From Mycobacterium sp. ACS1612 (lineage in GTDB: Bacteria > Actinomycetota > Actinomycetes > Mycobacteriales > Mycobacteriaceae): a stretch of 64,000 nucleotides of DNA. How positions within the stretch are numbered: the stretch's first letter is position 1; each line of letters starts with the position of its first letter. Where the stretch lies: assembly GCF_001667505.1 (NCBI RefSeq), contig NZ_LZHZ01000048.1:1-64000 (forward strand), given 5' to 3'. A program made the position numbers and the translations under genes. A model generated the notes under the pieces. That model ran no database searches. It was not told the DNA's origin and saw nothing but the letters and a program-made list of their open reading frames with translations. Positions 50,812-59,579 of this stretch are shown in pieces.

Positions 50812-52130
50812 CACCGGTACTCGCTCAGCCTCGGCCACAGCCCCAACGCCACCGCCAGCGCCGCGACGACGGACAGCACCGCCGCACCGACCGTCGCGCC
50901 GGAGAGCACCCTGCGGGCGTTGACGATGTCGTTGCGCAACTGGCCGCGGCTCTCCTCGATGCCTTTGGTCAGCGCCGAATCCAGCTTGTCGAACGCGGGT
51001 GTCGAGTCGTCCTCGCCAGTGCCCAGTGCCACCTGAGTCGCGGCCTGGTAGTTGCCGACCCCGATGTAGGCGTTGATCCGGTCGTCGGCGGCCCGCCACC
51101 GCTTCAGAAGTTGTTCGGCGTCGGCCAGGTCGGTCTTGTCGACCGCGTCGCCGCGGGACAGGTAATCGGACAACTGCTGCTGCATGGAATCGATGCGTTG
51201 GTAGTAGGACTGCTTGCGCACGTCCTCGTCGCCGCGCCGGATCAGCGACAGCGTCTCGTCGGCCCGCGCCTGCTGCGCGGTGATGGCGAGGCTCGTGACG
51301 GTCTTGAGTGACTCTGCCGCAGTGTCTTTCGCGCTGCGGCTGTCCGCCGTCGAGATGACGAGGACGGTGCCCACCCATATCAACATAATCAGCACGGCAA
51401 GGCCGCCGGCGACGAAGCCGATGTTGACCCTGCGGCGGGTCCTGCGGGCGAGCCAGCGGTTGGCGAACGCGCCGAACAGCAACGTGGCGAGCACGACCAG
51501 GATCACCGGCCCTGGAATCCGCGTCGACGCCGTTGTCTCCGCGTCCACCCGCGCCGAGGTCTGTTCATAGAGCCGCTGAGCGTCAGGCAGCATCTGCGTC
51601 TGCATCAACGACGACGCCTCAGATAGATAGGAGGAACCGACCGGATTGCCAGCGCGGTTGTTGGTGCGCGCGGTTTCGACCAGCCCGGTGTACACCGACA
51701 GCTGGGCGTTGACCCGGCCCAGCAGTTGCACCATCGGCTCGTCGGTCAGCCCGCTCGACGCCCGCGTAACCGCCACCGACGCGTCGGTGATGGCCTGCTC
51801 GTAGCGCTGACGGACGTCGCGCGGTTCAGAGCCCGCGATGAAAGCGGTCGCCGCGGCCGCATCGGCCACCGACAGTGTGGTGTAGAGCTGGCCGGCGGCG
51901 AACGACAGCGGCTCGGTGTGGTTGAGCACCGTGGTGAGCGCCTGTTGCCGGTCGTTGATCGTGGTCGACGTGGCAAACGCGCTGCCGACAACAAGCGCTG
52001 ACAACACCACGCCGATGGTCAGGATCCGACCCGGCGTGGTCCACAGGAACCACCAACGCTGGTGCGCGGGAGTTGTCGGCGACCGCGACGCCAGCGGTTC
52101 GGTCGAAGGGTGCGCCAACTCCACAGTCAC
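50811..52130 (-). CDS. glnX: Membrane signalling protein GlnX, 439 aa
   Basis: Four hydrophobic helices (about residues 34-54, 206-224, 234-256 and 408-428) bracket two helical external domains of about 150 residues each. They resemble the four-helix sensor bundles of chemoreceptors. This fits the known role of relaying GlnH occupancy to cytosolic PknG. The three genes are joined by TGATG overlaps in order glnX-glnH-pknG. From memory it is Rv0412c. Confidence 0.92.
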   Translation of the reverse strand: MTVELAHPSTEPLASRSPTTPAHQRWWFLWTTPGRILTIGVVLSALVVGSAFATSTTINDRQQALTTVLNHTEPLSFAAGQLYTTLSVADAAAATAFIAGSEPRDVRQRYEQAITDASVAVTRASSGLTDEPMVQLLGRVNAQLSVYTGLVETARTNNRAGNPVGSSYLSEASSLMQTQMLPDAQRLYEQTSARVDAETTASTRIPGPVILVVLATLLFGAFANRWLARRTRRRVNIGFVAGGLAVLIMLIWVGTVLVISTADSRSAKDTAAESLKTVTSLAITAQQARADETLSLIRRGDEDVRKQSYYQRIDSMQQQLSDYLSRGDAVDKTDLADAEQLLKRWRAADDRINAYIGVGNYQAATQVALGTGEDDSTPAFDKLDSALTKGIEESRGQLRNDIVNARRVLSGATVGAAVLSVVAALAVALGLWPRLSEYR

Positions 52131-52189
52131 GTGCGCGCGGACCTCATCTTTTCGCTGCTCTCCGGCTATCGTCCCGACCGACTCACCAC

Positions 52190-52195
52190 ACTATA
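52190..52195 (-). promoter_or_regulatory. Possible -10 box of the glnX-glnH-pknG operon
   Basis: TATAGT (complement of 52190-52195) lies in a short AT-rich tract and would give a leader of about 53 nt before glnX. No good -35 is seen. Confidence 0.35.
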
Positions 52196-52275
52196 AAAGA
52201 ATTCTAAGAGTTGGTGCTCAGACGTGCGGGCATTCGAGCGGCACGTCTTCGCGCGGCGTTCTTTAAGCTGAAATC

Positions 52276-52770
52276 GTGCGTGGCGACGGAGACGGCTGGG
52301 TGTTGTCGGACAGCGGCGCCGCCTATTGGGGCAAGCACGGCGCGGCCGGTCTGCTGTTACGAGCCCCCGGCCCCGACGGCTCGCCCGCGGTGCTGTTGCA
52401 ACACCGGGCGCCGTGGAGTCATCAGGGGGGCACCTGGGGACTTCCCGGCGGCGCGCGCGACAGCCATGAGACGGCCGAGCAGGCCGCGTTCCGTGAAGCC
52501 GAGGAAGAAGCGGGCCTGCCCTCTCAACGGCTGACGGTGCGCACCACCGTCGTGACCGCCACCGCGGCAGGCGGTCATTGGACCTACACCACCGTGATCG
52601 CCGACGCCGCCGAACAACTGGACACCGTGCCCAACCGGGAGAGCTCCGAACTGCGCTGGGTGGCCGTCGACGAGGTCGCCGAGTTGCCGTTGCATCCCGG
52701 CTTCGCCGCCAGTTGGGAGCGGCTGCGGGAAGTGGCCGCGGCTATCCCGCCTCTGCAAGCCGAGCCTTGA
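52276..52770 (+). CDS. mutT3: NUDIX hydrolase MutT3-like, 164 aa
   Basis: The Nudix box GGARDSHETAEQAAFREAEEEAG starts at residue 58 and contains the REAEEE metal-binding core, so the enzyme hydrolyses a nucleoside diphosphate derivative. By position beside thiE it corresponds to mutT3 (Rv0413), a sanitiser of oxidised nucleotides. GTG 52276 follows TAAGCT (52264-52269) by 6 nt, a leaderless pattern. The 3' end overlaps the convergent thiE by 29 bp. Confidence 0.9.
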   Translation: MRGDGDGWVLSDSGAAYWGKHGAAGLLLRAPGPDGSPAVLLQHRAPWSHQGGTWGLPGGARDSHETAEQAAFREAEEEAGLPSQRLTVRTTVVTATAAGGHWTYTTVIADAAEQLDTVPNRESSELRWVAVDEVAELPLHPGFAASWERLREVAAAIPPLQAEP

Positions 52771-53425
52771 GCCGTCGCGCCGCGGCCGTCGGGTCGTCGG
52801 CGCCGGTGATCGCGCGCACCACGACGATTCGGCGGGCGCCTGCGGCCAGCACCTCTGGCAGTCGCTGCTCGTCGATGCCGCCGATCGCGAACCACGGTTT
52901 GTCCGAGCCCATTTCGGCCGTCGCGCGCACCAGGTCCAGGCCCGGCGACGGGCGGCCCGGTTTGGTCGGCGTCGGCCAGCAGGGGCCGACGCAGAAATAA
53001 TCGACGTCCTCCTTGGCCGCCGCGGCCGCCTGCGACGCGTCGTGCGTGGATCGGCCGACCACCGGTCGGGACCCGATGATGCCGCGCGCAACCGGCAACG
53101 GCAGGTCGTCCTGGCCGAGGTGCAGCACATCGGCGCCTGCGGCCAGCGCGATATCGGCGCGGTCGTTGACCGCCAGCAGCGCGCCGTGGCGCCGGGCCGC
53201 GTCGGCCAGCACCTCCAGCGCCGCCAACTCGTGGCGCGCCTCGAGCGGACCGAACTGCTGCTCGCCTGGGGAACCCTTGTCCCGCAACTGGAGGATGTCG
53301 ACACCGCCCGCCAGCGCGGCATCGGCGAATTCGGCCAGGTCGCCACGTTCCCGCCGGGCGTCGGTGCAGAGATACAGCTGCGCTTCAGTCAGACGAGAGC
53401 GCAGTCGCTCACCAGGGTTGTGCAC
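52742..53425 (-). CDS. thiE: Thiamine-phosphate synthase ThiE, 227 aa
   Basis: ThiE joins the thiazole and pyrimidine moieties to form thiamine monophosphate. The TIM-barrel motifs are ILQLRDKGSPGEQQ (about residues 44-57), LLAVNDRADIALAAGADVLHLGQDDLP (about 80-106) and the YFCVGPCWPTPTKPGRP segment (about 141-157) that contacts phosphate. GTG 53425 follows TAGGGT (complement of 53432-53437) by 6 nt, so it is probably leaderless and not under the TPP riboswitch, which serves the opposite strand. Confidence 0.95.
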   Translation of the reverse strand: MHNPGERLRSRLTEAQLYLCTDARRERGDLAEFADAALAGGVDILQLRDKGSPGEQQFGPLEARHELAALEVLADAARRHGALLAVNDRADIALAAGADVLHLGQDDLPLPVARGIIGSRPVVGRSTHDASQAAAAAKEDVDYFCVGPCWPTPTKPGRPSPGLDLVRATAEMGSDKPWFAIGGIDEQRLPEVLAAGARRIVVVRAITGADDPTAAARRLKARLAEAG

Positions 53426-53550
53426 ACCGCGACCCTAGTCGCCGAGTTCGAGTAGGTGCCTACGCTGTGCGCTTCGCCGGGGCCGCGGCGAGCCCGGCTG
53501 TGCTGGCTCGAACCTGGCGGGAAAGCAGAGTCGAGTACGCTTGGCATCCG

Positions 53551-53640
53551 ACACGGGAGTCCCTGGACCGAGGACTGAGAGTGGGCACGCCGCCCTTACC
53601 GTCACACCTGATCCGGGTCATGCCGGCGAAGGGAGGAGGA
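53551..53640 (+). ncRNA. TPP (THI-box) riboswitch
   Basis: The conserved THI elements are present in order: GGGAGT near 53555, ACTGAGAGTG at 53574-53583, CACCTGATCCGGGTCATGCC (53604-53623) and GGCGAAGGGA (53624-53633). The thiO ribosome site GGGAGGAGG (53631-53639) runs into the 3' side of the aptamer, just 2 nt before the ATG. Thiamine pyrophosphate should therefore block translation initiation directly. A TACGCT box at 53535-53540 is a fitting -10 for a transcript starting near 53547. Confidence 0.95.
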
Positions 53641-53641
53641 A

Positions 53642-54673
53642 ATGCAGGACTCAATTGCCGGCTCGCCGGCGCGATCGCTTGCGGTCATCGGCGGCGGCGT
53701 CATCGGGCTGTCCGTCGCACGGCGCGCTGCGCTCGACGGTTGGGCCGTGCGGGTGCACCGCACCGACCAACGCGGCGCTTCCTGGGTGGCGGGCGGCATG
53801 CTCGCCCCGCACAGCGAAGGCTGGCCCGGCGAGGACCGCCTGCTGCAGGTGGGTTTGGCGTCACTGGCTTTGTGGAATGACGGGTTCCTCGACGGACTGC
53901 CGCCCGACGTGGTCACCGCCCGCGAATCGCTCGTGGTCGCCGTCGATCGCGCCGACGCCACCGACCTGAAGACGGTCGGCGAGTGGCTGGCGGCACAGGG
54001 ACACCCGGTCACCCCGACATCGGCGGCACGTGACATTGAACCACTTCTGGCACAAGGCATTCGGCATGGCTTCGTCGCCGAAACCGAGCTTGCGGTCGAC
54101 AATAGGGCCGTCGTGGCGGCGCTGGAGGCGCACTGTGAACGGATCGGCGTGCAGTGGGCGCCCCCGGTGACGGCGCTGTCCGATGTGCGGGCCGACACCG
54201 TGGTGATCGCCAACGGTATCGACGCGCCGACGCTGTGGCCGGAGCTGCCGATCCGGCCGGTGAAGGGCGAAGTGCTGCGGTTGCGCTGGCGGCGCGGCTG
54301 CATGCCGGTGCCGCAGCGAGTGATCCGCGCCCGCGTGCACGGCCGCCAGGTGTACCTGGTGCCGCGCGCCGACGGCGTGGTGGTGGGCGCCACCCAGTAC
54401 GAGCACGGCAGGGACACCGCTCCCGCCGTGACCGGTGTGCGCGAGCTGCTCGACGATGCCTGCGCGGTGATGCCCGCGCTTGGCGAGTACGAACTCGCCG
54501 AATGCGCCGCGGGACTGCGGCCGATGACGCCCGACGGGCTGCCGATCGTCGAACGGCTCGACGATCGCACACTGGTGGCGGCCGGACACGGCCGCAACGG
54601 ATTCCTACTCGCGCCGTGGACCGCCGAGCGGATCGCGGCCGAACTGAACGCCTCTGTGGGAGCAAGCAGATGA
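53642..54673 (+). CDS. thiO: Glycine oxidase ThiO, 343 aa
   Basis: ThiO is an FAD-dependent D-amino acid oxidase-type enzyme that oxidises glycine to the imine used in thiazole synthesis. The dinucleotide motif GGGVIGLSVARRAA is at about residues 17-30; WVAGGMLAPHSEGWPGED (about 48-65) and the C-terminal AAGHGRNGFLLAPWTAE (about 316-332) are family signatures. It is the first gene after the TPP riboswitch and its stop overlaps thiS (ATGA). Confidence 0.96.
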   Translation: MQDSIAGSPARSLAVIGGGVIGLSVARRAALDGWAVRVHRTDQRGASWVAGGMLAPHSEGWPGEDRLLQVGLASLALWNDGFLDGLPPDVVTARESLVVAVDRADATDLKTVGEWLAAQGHPVTPTSAARDIEPLLAQGIRHGFVAETELAVDNRAVVAALEAHCERIGVQWAPPVTALSDVRADTVVIANGIDAPTLWPELPIRPVKGEVLRLRWRRGCMPVPQRVIRARVHGRQVYLVPRADGVVVGATQYEHGRDTAPAVTGVRELLDDACAVMPALGEYELAECAAGLRPMTPDGLPIVERLDDRTLVAAGHGRNGFLLAPWTAERIAAELNASVGASR

Positions 54674-54867
54674 AGGTGACCGTCAATGACGAAGCGGTCG
54701 AGATCGACGAACAGACGACCGTCGCGGCACTGCTGGAAAGCCTCGGCTTCCCAGAGAAGGGCATCGCGGTCGCTGTCGACTGGTCGGTGCTGCCACGGTC
54801 GGAATGGGAGACCGCGCTGACCGACGGGGCGCGGGTGGAAGTGGTGACGGCGGTGCAGGGTGGCTGA
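54670..54867 (+). CDS. thiS: Sulfur carrier protein ThiS, 65 aa
   Basis: A ubiquitin-like beta-grasp sulfur carrier. It ends in the required Gly-Gly (VVTAVQGG), which is adenylylated and thiocarboxylated to deliver sulfur to ThiG. The start ATG 54670 overlaps the thiO stop, and its 3' end overlaps thiG by 8 bp. The long in-frame extension upstream is inside thiO and false. Confidence 0.96.
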   Translation: MKVTVNDEAVEIDEQTTVAALLESLGFPEKGIAVAVDWSVLPRSEWETALTDGARVEVVTAVQGG

Positions 54868-55618
54868 ATCTAAGTTGACGATCGCGGGACGCGAGTTCGG
54901 CTCCCGGCTGATCATGGGCACCGGCGGCGCCGCGAACCTGGCGGTGCTCGAGGAGGCGCTGATCGCGTCGGGCACCGAACTGACCACCGTCGCAATGCGG
55001 CGCGTCGACGCAGAAAGCGGCACCGGCGTGCTCGATCTGCTGACCCGGCTCGGCATCACCCCGCTGCCCAACACGGCGGGCTGCCGCGGCGCCGCGGAGG
55101 CGGTGCTGACCGCGCAACTGGCGCGTGAGGCGCTCGGCACGGACTGGGTGAAGCTGGAGGTCATCGCCGACGAGCGGACCCTGTTGCCAGACGCCGTCGA
55201 ATTGGTCAGGGCGGCAGAGCAATTGGTCGACGACGGGTTCACCGTGCTGCCGTACACCAACGACGATCCGGTGCTGGCCCGCAGGCTGGAGGACACCGGG
55301 TGTGCGGCGGTGATGCCGCTGGGTTCGCCGATCGGCACCGGGTTGGGCATCGCCAACCCGCACAACATCGAGATGATCGTCGAGCGCGCCGGGGTTCCGG
55401 TGATCCTCGACGCAGGCATCGGCACTGCGAGCGACGCCACGCTGGCTATGGAATTGGGTTGCGACGCGGTGCTTTTGGCCACCGCGGTAACCCGGGCCGC
55501 CGATCCGCCCACCATGGCCGCCGCGATGGCCGCCGCCGTCACCGCCGGTCATCTGGCCCGCCAAGCCGGCCGCATCCCGAAGAGGTTCTGGGCGCAGGCT
55601 TCCAGCCCGTCGCTATGA
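54860..55618 (+). CDS. thiG: Thiazole synthase ThiG, 252 aa
   Basis: ThiG forms the thiazole phosphate from deoxyxylulose phosphate, dehydroglycine and ThiS thiocarboxylate. The Schiff-base lysine is Lys98 in DWVKLEVI; MPLGSPIGTGLGI (about 152-164) and PVILDAGIGTASDA (about 179-192) bind phosphate. GTG 54860 lies within the end of thiS and its stop overlaps the SGNH gene start (ATGA). Confidence 0.97.
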   Translation: MAESKLTIAGREFGSRLIMGTGGAANLAVLEEALIASGTELTTVAMRRVDAESGTGVLDLLTRLGITPLPNTAGCRGAAEAVLTAQLAREALGTDWVKLEVIADERTLLPDAVELVRAAEQLVDDGFTVLPYTNDDPVLARRLEDTGCAAVMPLGSPIGTGLGIANPHNIEMIVERAGVPVILDAGIGTASDATLAMELGCDAVLLATAVTRAADPPTMAAAMAAAVTAGHLARQAGRIPKRFWAQASSPSL

Positions 55619-56388
55619 GCCGCTACGTCGCGCTCGGCAGTTCGATGGCCGCCGGGCCAGGTATCCGGCCGTCCGCGCCGGGCGCACCGTTTCGGGCGGG
55701 CCGCTCAGCGCGCAACTATCCGCATCTGGTCGCCGAACGCCTTGGCCTCGACCTGGTCGACGTCACGTACTCCGGTGCTACCACCGCCAACGTGCTGACC
55801 GAACCCCAGAACGGCACACCGCCGCAGGCCGATGCGCTCGACGGCTCAGAGGATCTGGTGACGGTCACCATCGGCGGCAACGACGTCGGCTACGTGCCGC
55901 TGCTGATGGCGGCGGGCCTGCCGCGGATGGTGCGCGGCATGCCGGTGCTGGGTGGCGTCGTCCGGGAGATGCTCGACCCGACGGCGCGCGACCGTGCGCT
56001 GGTCGAGGTGGCCGAATCGCTGAAGGAAGTGGGCCGCACCGTGCGGCAGCGGTCGCCGCGGGCGAAGGTGTTGTTCGTCGACTACCTGACGCTGCTGCCG
56101 CAGGCGGGTGCGGCGCCGCCGCTGTCGGACGTCGACGTCGCCCTCGGCCGCCGGGTGGCCGACACGCTGGAACGGCTCACCGGTGAGGCGGCCGCCGACA
56201 CCGGCTGCGAATGGGTCAGGGTCGCGCAAGCCAGCCGCGAACACCACGCCTGGTCGGCCGAGCCGTGGACCACCAAACCCGGGTTGCCGCTTCCCATCAG
56301 GCCCGCACCGCTGCACCCCAACGCCGCGGGCATGCGCGCCGTCGCCGACCTGATCGTCGGGATGGTGGGCCGCGCAGGCGATCCGTAG
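55615..56388 (+). CDS. SGNH/GDSL-type hydrolase, 257 aa
   Basis: An SGNH-fold esterase or lipase. Block I is ALGSSMAAGPG (Ser near residue 9), block III is GGNDVGY (about 83-89) and block V is PLHPNAAGM with the catalytic His. No signal peptide is visible, so it seems cytosolic. It is tightly coupled to thiG (ATGA) although it has no evident thiamine role. The earlier in-frame start at 55300 lies in thiG. Confidence 0.87.
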   Translation: MSRYVALGSSMAAGPGIRPSAPGAPFRAGRSARNYPHLVAERLGLDLVDVTYSGATTANVLTEPQNGTPPQADALDGSEDLVTVTIGGNDVGYVPLLMAAGLPRMVRGMPVLGGVVREMLDPTARDRALVEVAESLKEVGRTVRQRSPRAKVLFVDYLTLLPQAGAAPPLSDVDVALGRRVADTLERLTGEAAADTGCEWVRVAQASREHHAWSAEPWTTKPGLPLPIRPAPLHPNAAGMRAVADLIVGMVGRAGDP

Positions 56389-56399
56389 TCTCGGAACAG

Positions 56400-57308
56400 A
56401 TGATCGAGTTGACGGGCCTCACCAAGGTGTTCGGCACGACCCGGGCCGTCGACGACCTGACCTGCTCCGTCGAGCCGGGCGTGGTCACCGGGTTCCTCGG
56501 GCCCAACGGCGCGGGCAAGACCACGACGATGCGGCTGATCCTCGGCCTCGACCACCCCACCGCGGGCACGGCCACCATCGACGGCAAGCGCTACCGCGAG
56601 CTGCGCGACCCGCTGCGCACTGTCGGGGCGCTATTGGACGCGCGGCAGGCGCATCCGAACCGCACCGCGCGCAACCATCTGCGCTGGATCGCGGCCACCA
56701 ACCGGATTCCGATCAAACGGGTCGACGAGGTGCTCGACATGGTCGGGCTGATGTCGGTGGCCGGTCGGAACGCAGGCGCGCTGTCGCTGGGGATGAGTCA
56801 ACGGCTCGGCATCGCGGGCGCGCTGCTGGGTGATCCGCCGGTGCTGCTGTTCGACGAGCCGGTGAACGGGCTCGACCCGGAGGGCATCCGCTGGGTGCGC
56901 ACGCTGATGCGCACCCTGGCAGGCCAGGGCCGCTCCGTGTTCGTGTCCAGCCACCTGTTGGCTGAGATGGCCAATACCGCCGACCGGCTGATCGTGATCG
57001 GCAAGGGCAAGCTGATCGCGTCGACGACGGTCGCGGAGTTCGTCGGCGCATCCGGCGCCGACACCGTGCGGGTGCGCAGCCCGCAACTGGAGACGCTGCG
57101 GCGGGTGCTCACCGACGCCGGGCTCACCGCCGAGGCCGACCACGGCGCCGCGCTGCTGGTGCGCGGGGCGGCCATCGAGGTGATCGGTGATCTGGCCGCT
57201 CGCAACGCGATCACGCTGCACGAGCTCAGCACCAAGTCGGCCTCGTTGGAGGAGGCGTACATGAAGCTGACCGACGAGGTCACCGAGTACCGGACGGTGA
57301 GCCAGTGA
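56400..57308 (+). CDS. ABC transporter ATP-binding protein, 302 aa
   Basis: An ABC-2-type exporter ATPase. Walker A is GPNGAGKT (about residues 39-46), the signature is LSLGMSQRL (about 133-141) and Walker B is PVLLFDEPVNGLDPEG (about 153-168). The C-terminal 80 residues are the DrrA/CcmA-like regulatory extension. Its stop overlaps the permease start (GTGA). Substrate unknown; relatives confer antibiotic or bacteriocin self-resistance. It starts 11 nt after the SGNH gene. Confidence 0.93.
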   Translation: MIELTGLTKVFGTTRAVDDLTCSVEPGVVTGFLGPNGAGKTTTMRLILGLDHPTAGTATIDGKRYRELRDPLRTVGALLDARQAHPNRTARNHLRWIAATNRIPIKRVDEVLDMVGLMSVAGRNAGALSLGMSQRLGIAGALLGDPPVLLFDEPVNGLDPEGIRWVRTLMRTLAGQGRSVFVSSHLLAEMANTADRLIVIGKGKLIASTTVAEFVGASGADTVRVRSPQLETLRRVLTDAGLTAEADHGAALLVRGAAIEVIGDLAARNAITLHELSTKSASLEEAYMKLTDEVTEYRTVSQ

Positions 57309-58057
57309 CCGCGGTACTGGCCGCCGAGCGGATCAAACTGACGACAACGAAGTCTCTGCTGTGGACGGCGGCGGTGGTGGCGGTGCTGTCCATCGGTCTG
57401 GCCGCGCTGCAGGGCGCGACGTCGTACGGTGCGGCGGCGCTGCCGCCAGAGAGAGCCGTCACGGGCGTCGCCGTGTTCGGCGTCCCGGTGCTGATGGTCC
57501 TCGCGGCGATGACGGTGACCGCCGAATATCGCAGCGGCATGATCCGCGCCACCTTCATGGCCAGCCCCGACCGCACCCTGGTCCTGGCAGCGAAAGCCGC
57601 TGTCGCACTTGTATTTTCAGCGAGCTATGCCGCCTTGATGACGGTCGTCGCGGTGGTGGTCGCGCACGTGATGTCCCCGCCGCTGGTCGGTTCGCAGCTG
57701 TCGTTCATCGACCTTGGCACGTGGCGGCTGATCGGCGCCATCGCCTTGTACGCCGCGTTGACCGCGGTGCTCGGCGTCGGGGTCGGCGCGCTGCTGCGGC
57801 ATTCGGCGGGTGCGGTCGCGGTGCTGCTGCTGTGGCCGCTGCTGATCGAACCGGTGCTGGGCAACCTGCCGAACATCGGTTCCGAGGTCGGGCCTTACTT
57901 GCCGTTCGCCAACATCTTCCGGTTCGTCGACGTGCAATGGCTCTTCCCGAGCTACGCGGTGCCGTGGGGTGAAGTCGGCTCACTGGTGTACTTCGTCGTG
58001 ATTGTGGCCGCCGTCTACGTCGCCGCGATCGTCGTGGTGAACCGCCGCGATGCGTGA
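57305..58057 (+). CDS. ABC-2-type transporter permease, 250 aa
   Basis: Six hydrophobic helices (about residues 17-37, 56-75, 102-124, 145-165, 171-190 and 224-246) make up the membrane subunit for the ATPase encoded just upstream. The EYRSGMIRATFMASPDR segment (about 77-93) between helices 2 and 3 is the typical coupling helix of this class. It overlaps both the ATPase gene and the peptidase gene that follows. Confidence 0.9.
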   Translation: MTAVLAAERIKLTTTKSLLWTAAVVAVLSIGLAALQGATSYGAAALPPERAVTGVAVFGVPVLMVLAAMTVTAEYRSGMIRATFMASPDRTLVLAAKAAVALVFSASYAALMTVVAVVVAHVMSPPLVGSQLSFIDLGTWRLIGAIALYAALTAVLGVGVGALLRHSAGAVAVLLLWPLLIEPVLGNLPNIGSEVGPYLPFANIFRFVDVQWLFPSYAVPWGEVGSLVYFVVIVAAVYVAAIVVVNRRDA

Positions 58058-58067
58058 GGGCGCTAAC

Positions 58068-59579
58068 GTGGTGCCGATGGTGCGTAAATATCTGGCGGTC
58101 GTGACGGCGGTGATCGCCGTCGTGGCGCTGGGCGGCTGCAGCCGCGAAATGCGCACGCAGCACCCGCAGCCCAGCACCACCGCGAGCACGCCGGCCACCC
58201 CGGTCACCGAGTTCGCCGCGGCACTGCGCAAGCAGGTCACCGCCGACGCGATGATGGGCCACCTGCGTAAGTTGCAGGAGATCGCCGACGCCAACAAGGG
58301 CAATCGCGCACTGGGCACGCCGGGCTACGACGCCAGCGTCGACTATGTGGCCTCCGCTCTGCGGGACAAGGGCTTCGACGTGCAGACCCCGGATTTCGAG
58401 GTGCGAATCCCGTTCGCCGACGAGCCGTCGCTGACCGTCGCAGGCGACAAGGTCACCGCGAAGCCGCTCGAGTACACCAAGGGCACCCCCGCGGAAGGGG
58501 TTTCGGGTCCGCTGGTGCCAGCCCGCGTCGAGGACACCCCCGGCTGCACCGCGTCGGACTACGACGGGCTGCCGGTCGCGGGCGCCGTGGTGCTGGTGGA
58601 CCGCGGCAAGTGCCAGTTCGGGGTCAAGCAGGCGGTTGCCGTCGAGCGGGGCGCGGTGGCGCTGATCGTCGCCAACAACGAGGACGGCGATCAGATGGGC
58701 GGCACGCTCGGCGAGACGACCGACGTGAAGATCCCGGTCATCAGCGTCACCAAGGCCGCCGGTGAGCGGTTGCGGAATGCGCCGGGCCCCACCACCATCA
58801 AGCTCAACGCGGGCGTTCGGGTGGAGCGGACCCGCAACGTCATCGCCCAGACCAAGACGGGCTCCACCGCCAACGTGGTGATGGTCGGCGCCCATCTCGA
58901 CAGCGTGCCGGCGGGCCCCGGTATCAACGACAACGGCTCCGGTGTCGCCGCGGTGCTGGAAACCGCGCTGCAACTGGGCAATTCGCCGAAGGTTGCCAAC
59001 GCGGTGCGGTTCGGCTTCTTCGGCGCCGAGGAGGAGGGTCTGCTCGGCTCCAAGAACTACGTGCAGTCACTGAACGAGGAAGCGCTGAAGGACCTCGCGC
59101 TCTACCTGAACTTCGACATGCTCGGTTCCCCGAACCCCGGCTACTTCACCTACGACGGCGATCAGTCCGCCAAGCCGACCGACGGTGCGCCACGGGTGCC
59201 CGAGGGCTCGGCCGGTATCGAACGCATGCTGGTCGCGTTTCTGAAGGGCGCCGGAAAACCGCCGGAGGACACCTCATTCGACGGCCGCTCAGACTACGAC
59301 GCCTTCACCCTTTCCGGAGTGCCTGCAGGCGGTATCTTCTCCGGAGCCGAGGAGAAGAAGTCGGTCGAGCAGGCCGAGCGGTGGGGCGGACAGGCCGACG
59401 AGCCATTCGACCCTAACTACCACAAGGCTTCTGACACGGTGGAGCACATCGACCGGACGGCACTCGAGATCAACGGAGGCGGAGTGGCATACGCGGTGGG
59501 GTTGTATGCGCAGGATCAGAGCGGCCGCAACGGCGTGCCGATTCGGGAGGACCGTACGCGGCACGTCCTCGAATCATGA
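58068..59579 (+). CDS. lpqL: M28 zinc aminopeptidase lipoprotein (LpqL type), 503 aa
   Basis: A lipoprotein signal ending in ALGGCS is followed by an M28 peptidase with a PA domain insert (about residues 115-260). All zinc ligands are present: His276 (AHLDS), Asp288 (NDNGS), Glu322 next to the catalytic base Glu321 (AEEEG), Asp350 (NFDML) and His452 (NYHKA). The enzyme should cleave N-terminal residues from peptides outside the membrane. GTG 58068 has GTGAGGG 8 nt upstream; ATG 58050 and ATG 58077 are alternatives. From memory it is Rv0418 (lpqL). Confidence 0.92.
   Translation: MVPMVRKYLAVVTAVIAVVALGGCSREMRTQHPQPSTTASTPATPVTEFAAALRKQVTADAMMGHLRKLQEIADANKGNRALGTPGYDASVDYVASALRDKGFDVQTPDFEVRIPFADEPSLTVAGDKVTAKPLEYTKGTPAEGVSGPLVPARVEDTPGCTASDYDGLPVAGAVVLVDRGKCQFGVKQAVAVERGAVALIVANNEDGDQMGGTLGETTDVKIPVISVTKAAGERLRNAPGPTTIKLNAGVRVERTRNVIAQTKTGSTANVVMVGAHLDSVPAGPGINDNGSGVAAVLETALQLGNSPKVANAVRFGFFGAEEEGLLGSKNYVQSLNEEALKDLALYLNFDMLGSPNPGYFTYDGDQSAKPTDGAPRVPEGSAGIERMLVAFLKGAGKPPEDTSFDGRSDYDAFTLSGVPAGGIFSGAEEKKSVEQAERWGGQADEPFDPNYHKASDTVEHIDRTALEINGGGVAYAVGLYAQDQSGRNGVPIREDRTRHVLES

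Noticed and set aside
58050..58052. ATG 58050 as the lpqL start
   Set aside because: It has no ribosome site and puts extra polar residues before the lipoprotein signal; GTG 58068 with GTGAGGG upstream fits better, though this is not certain.
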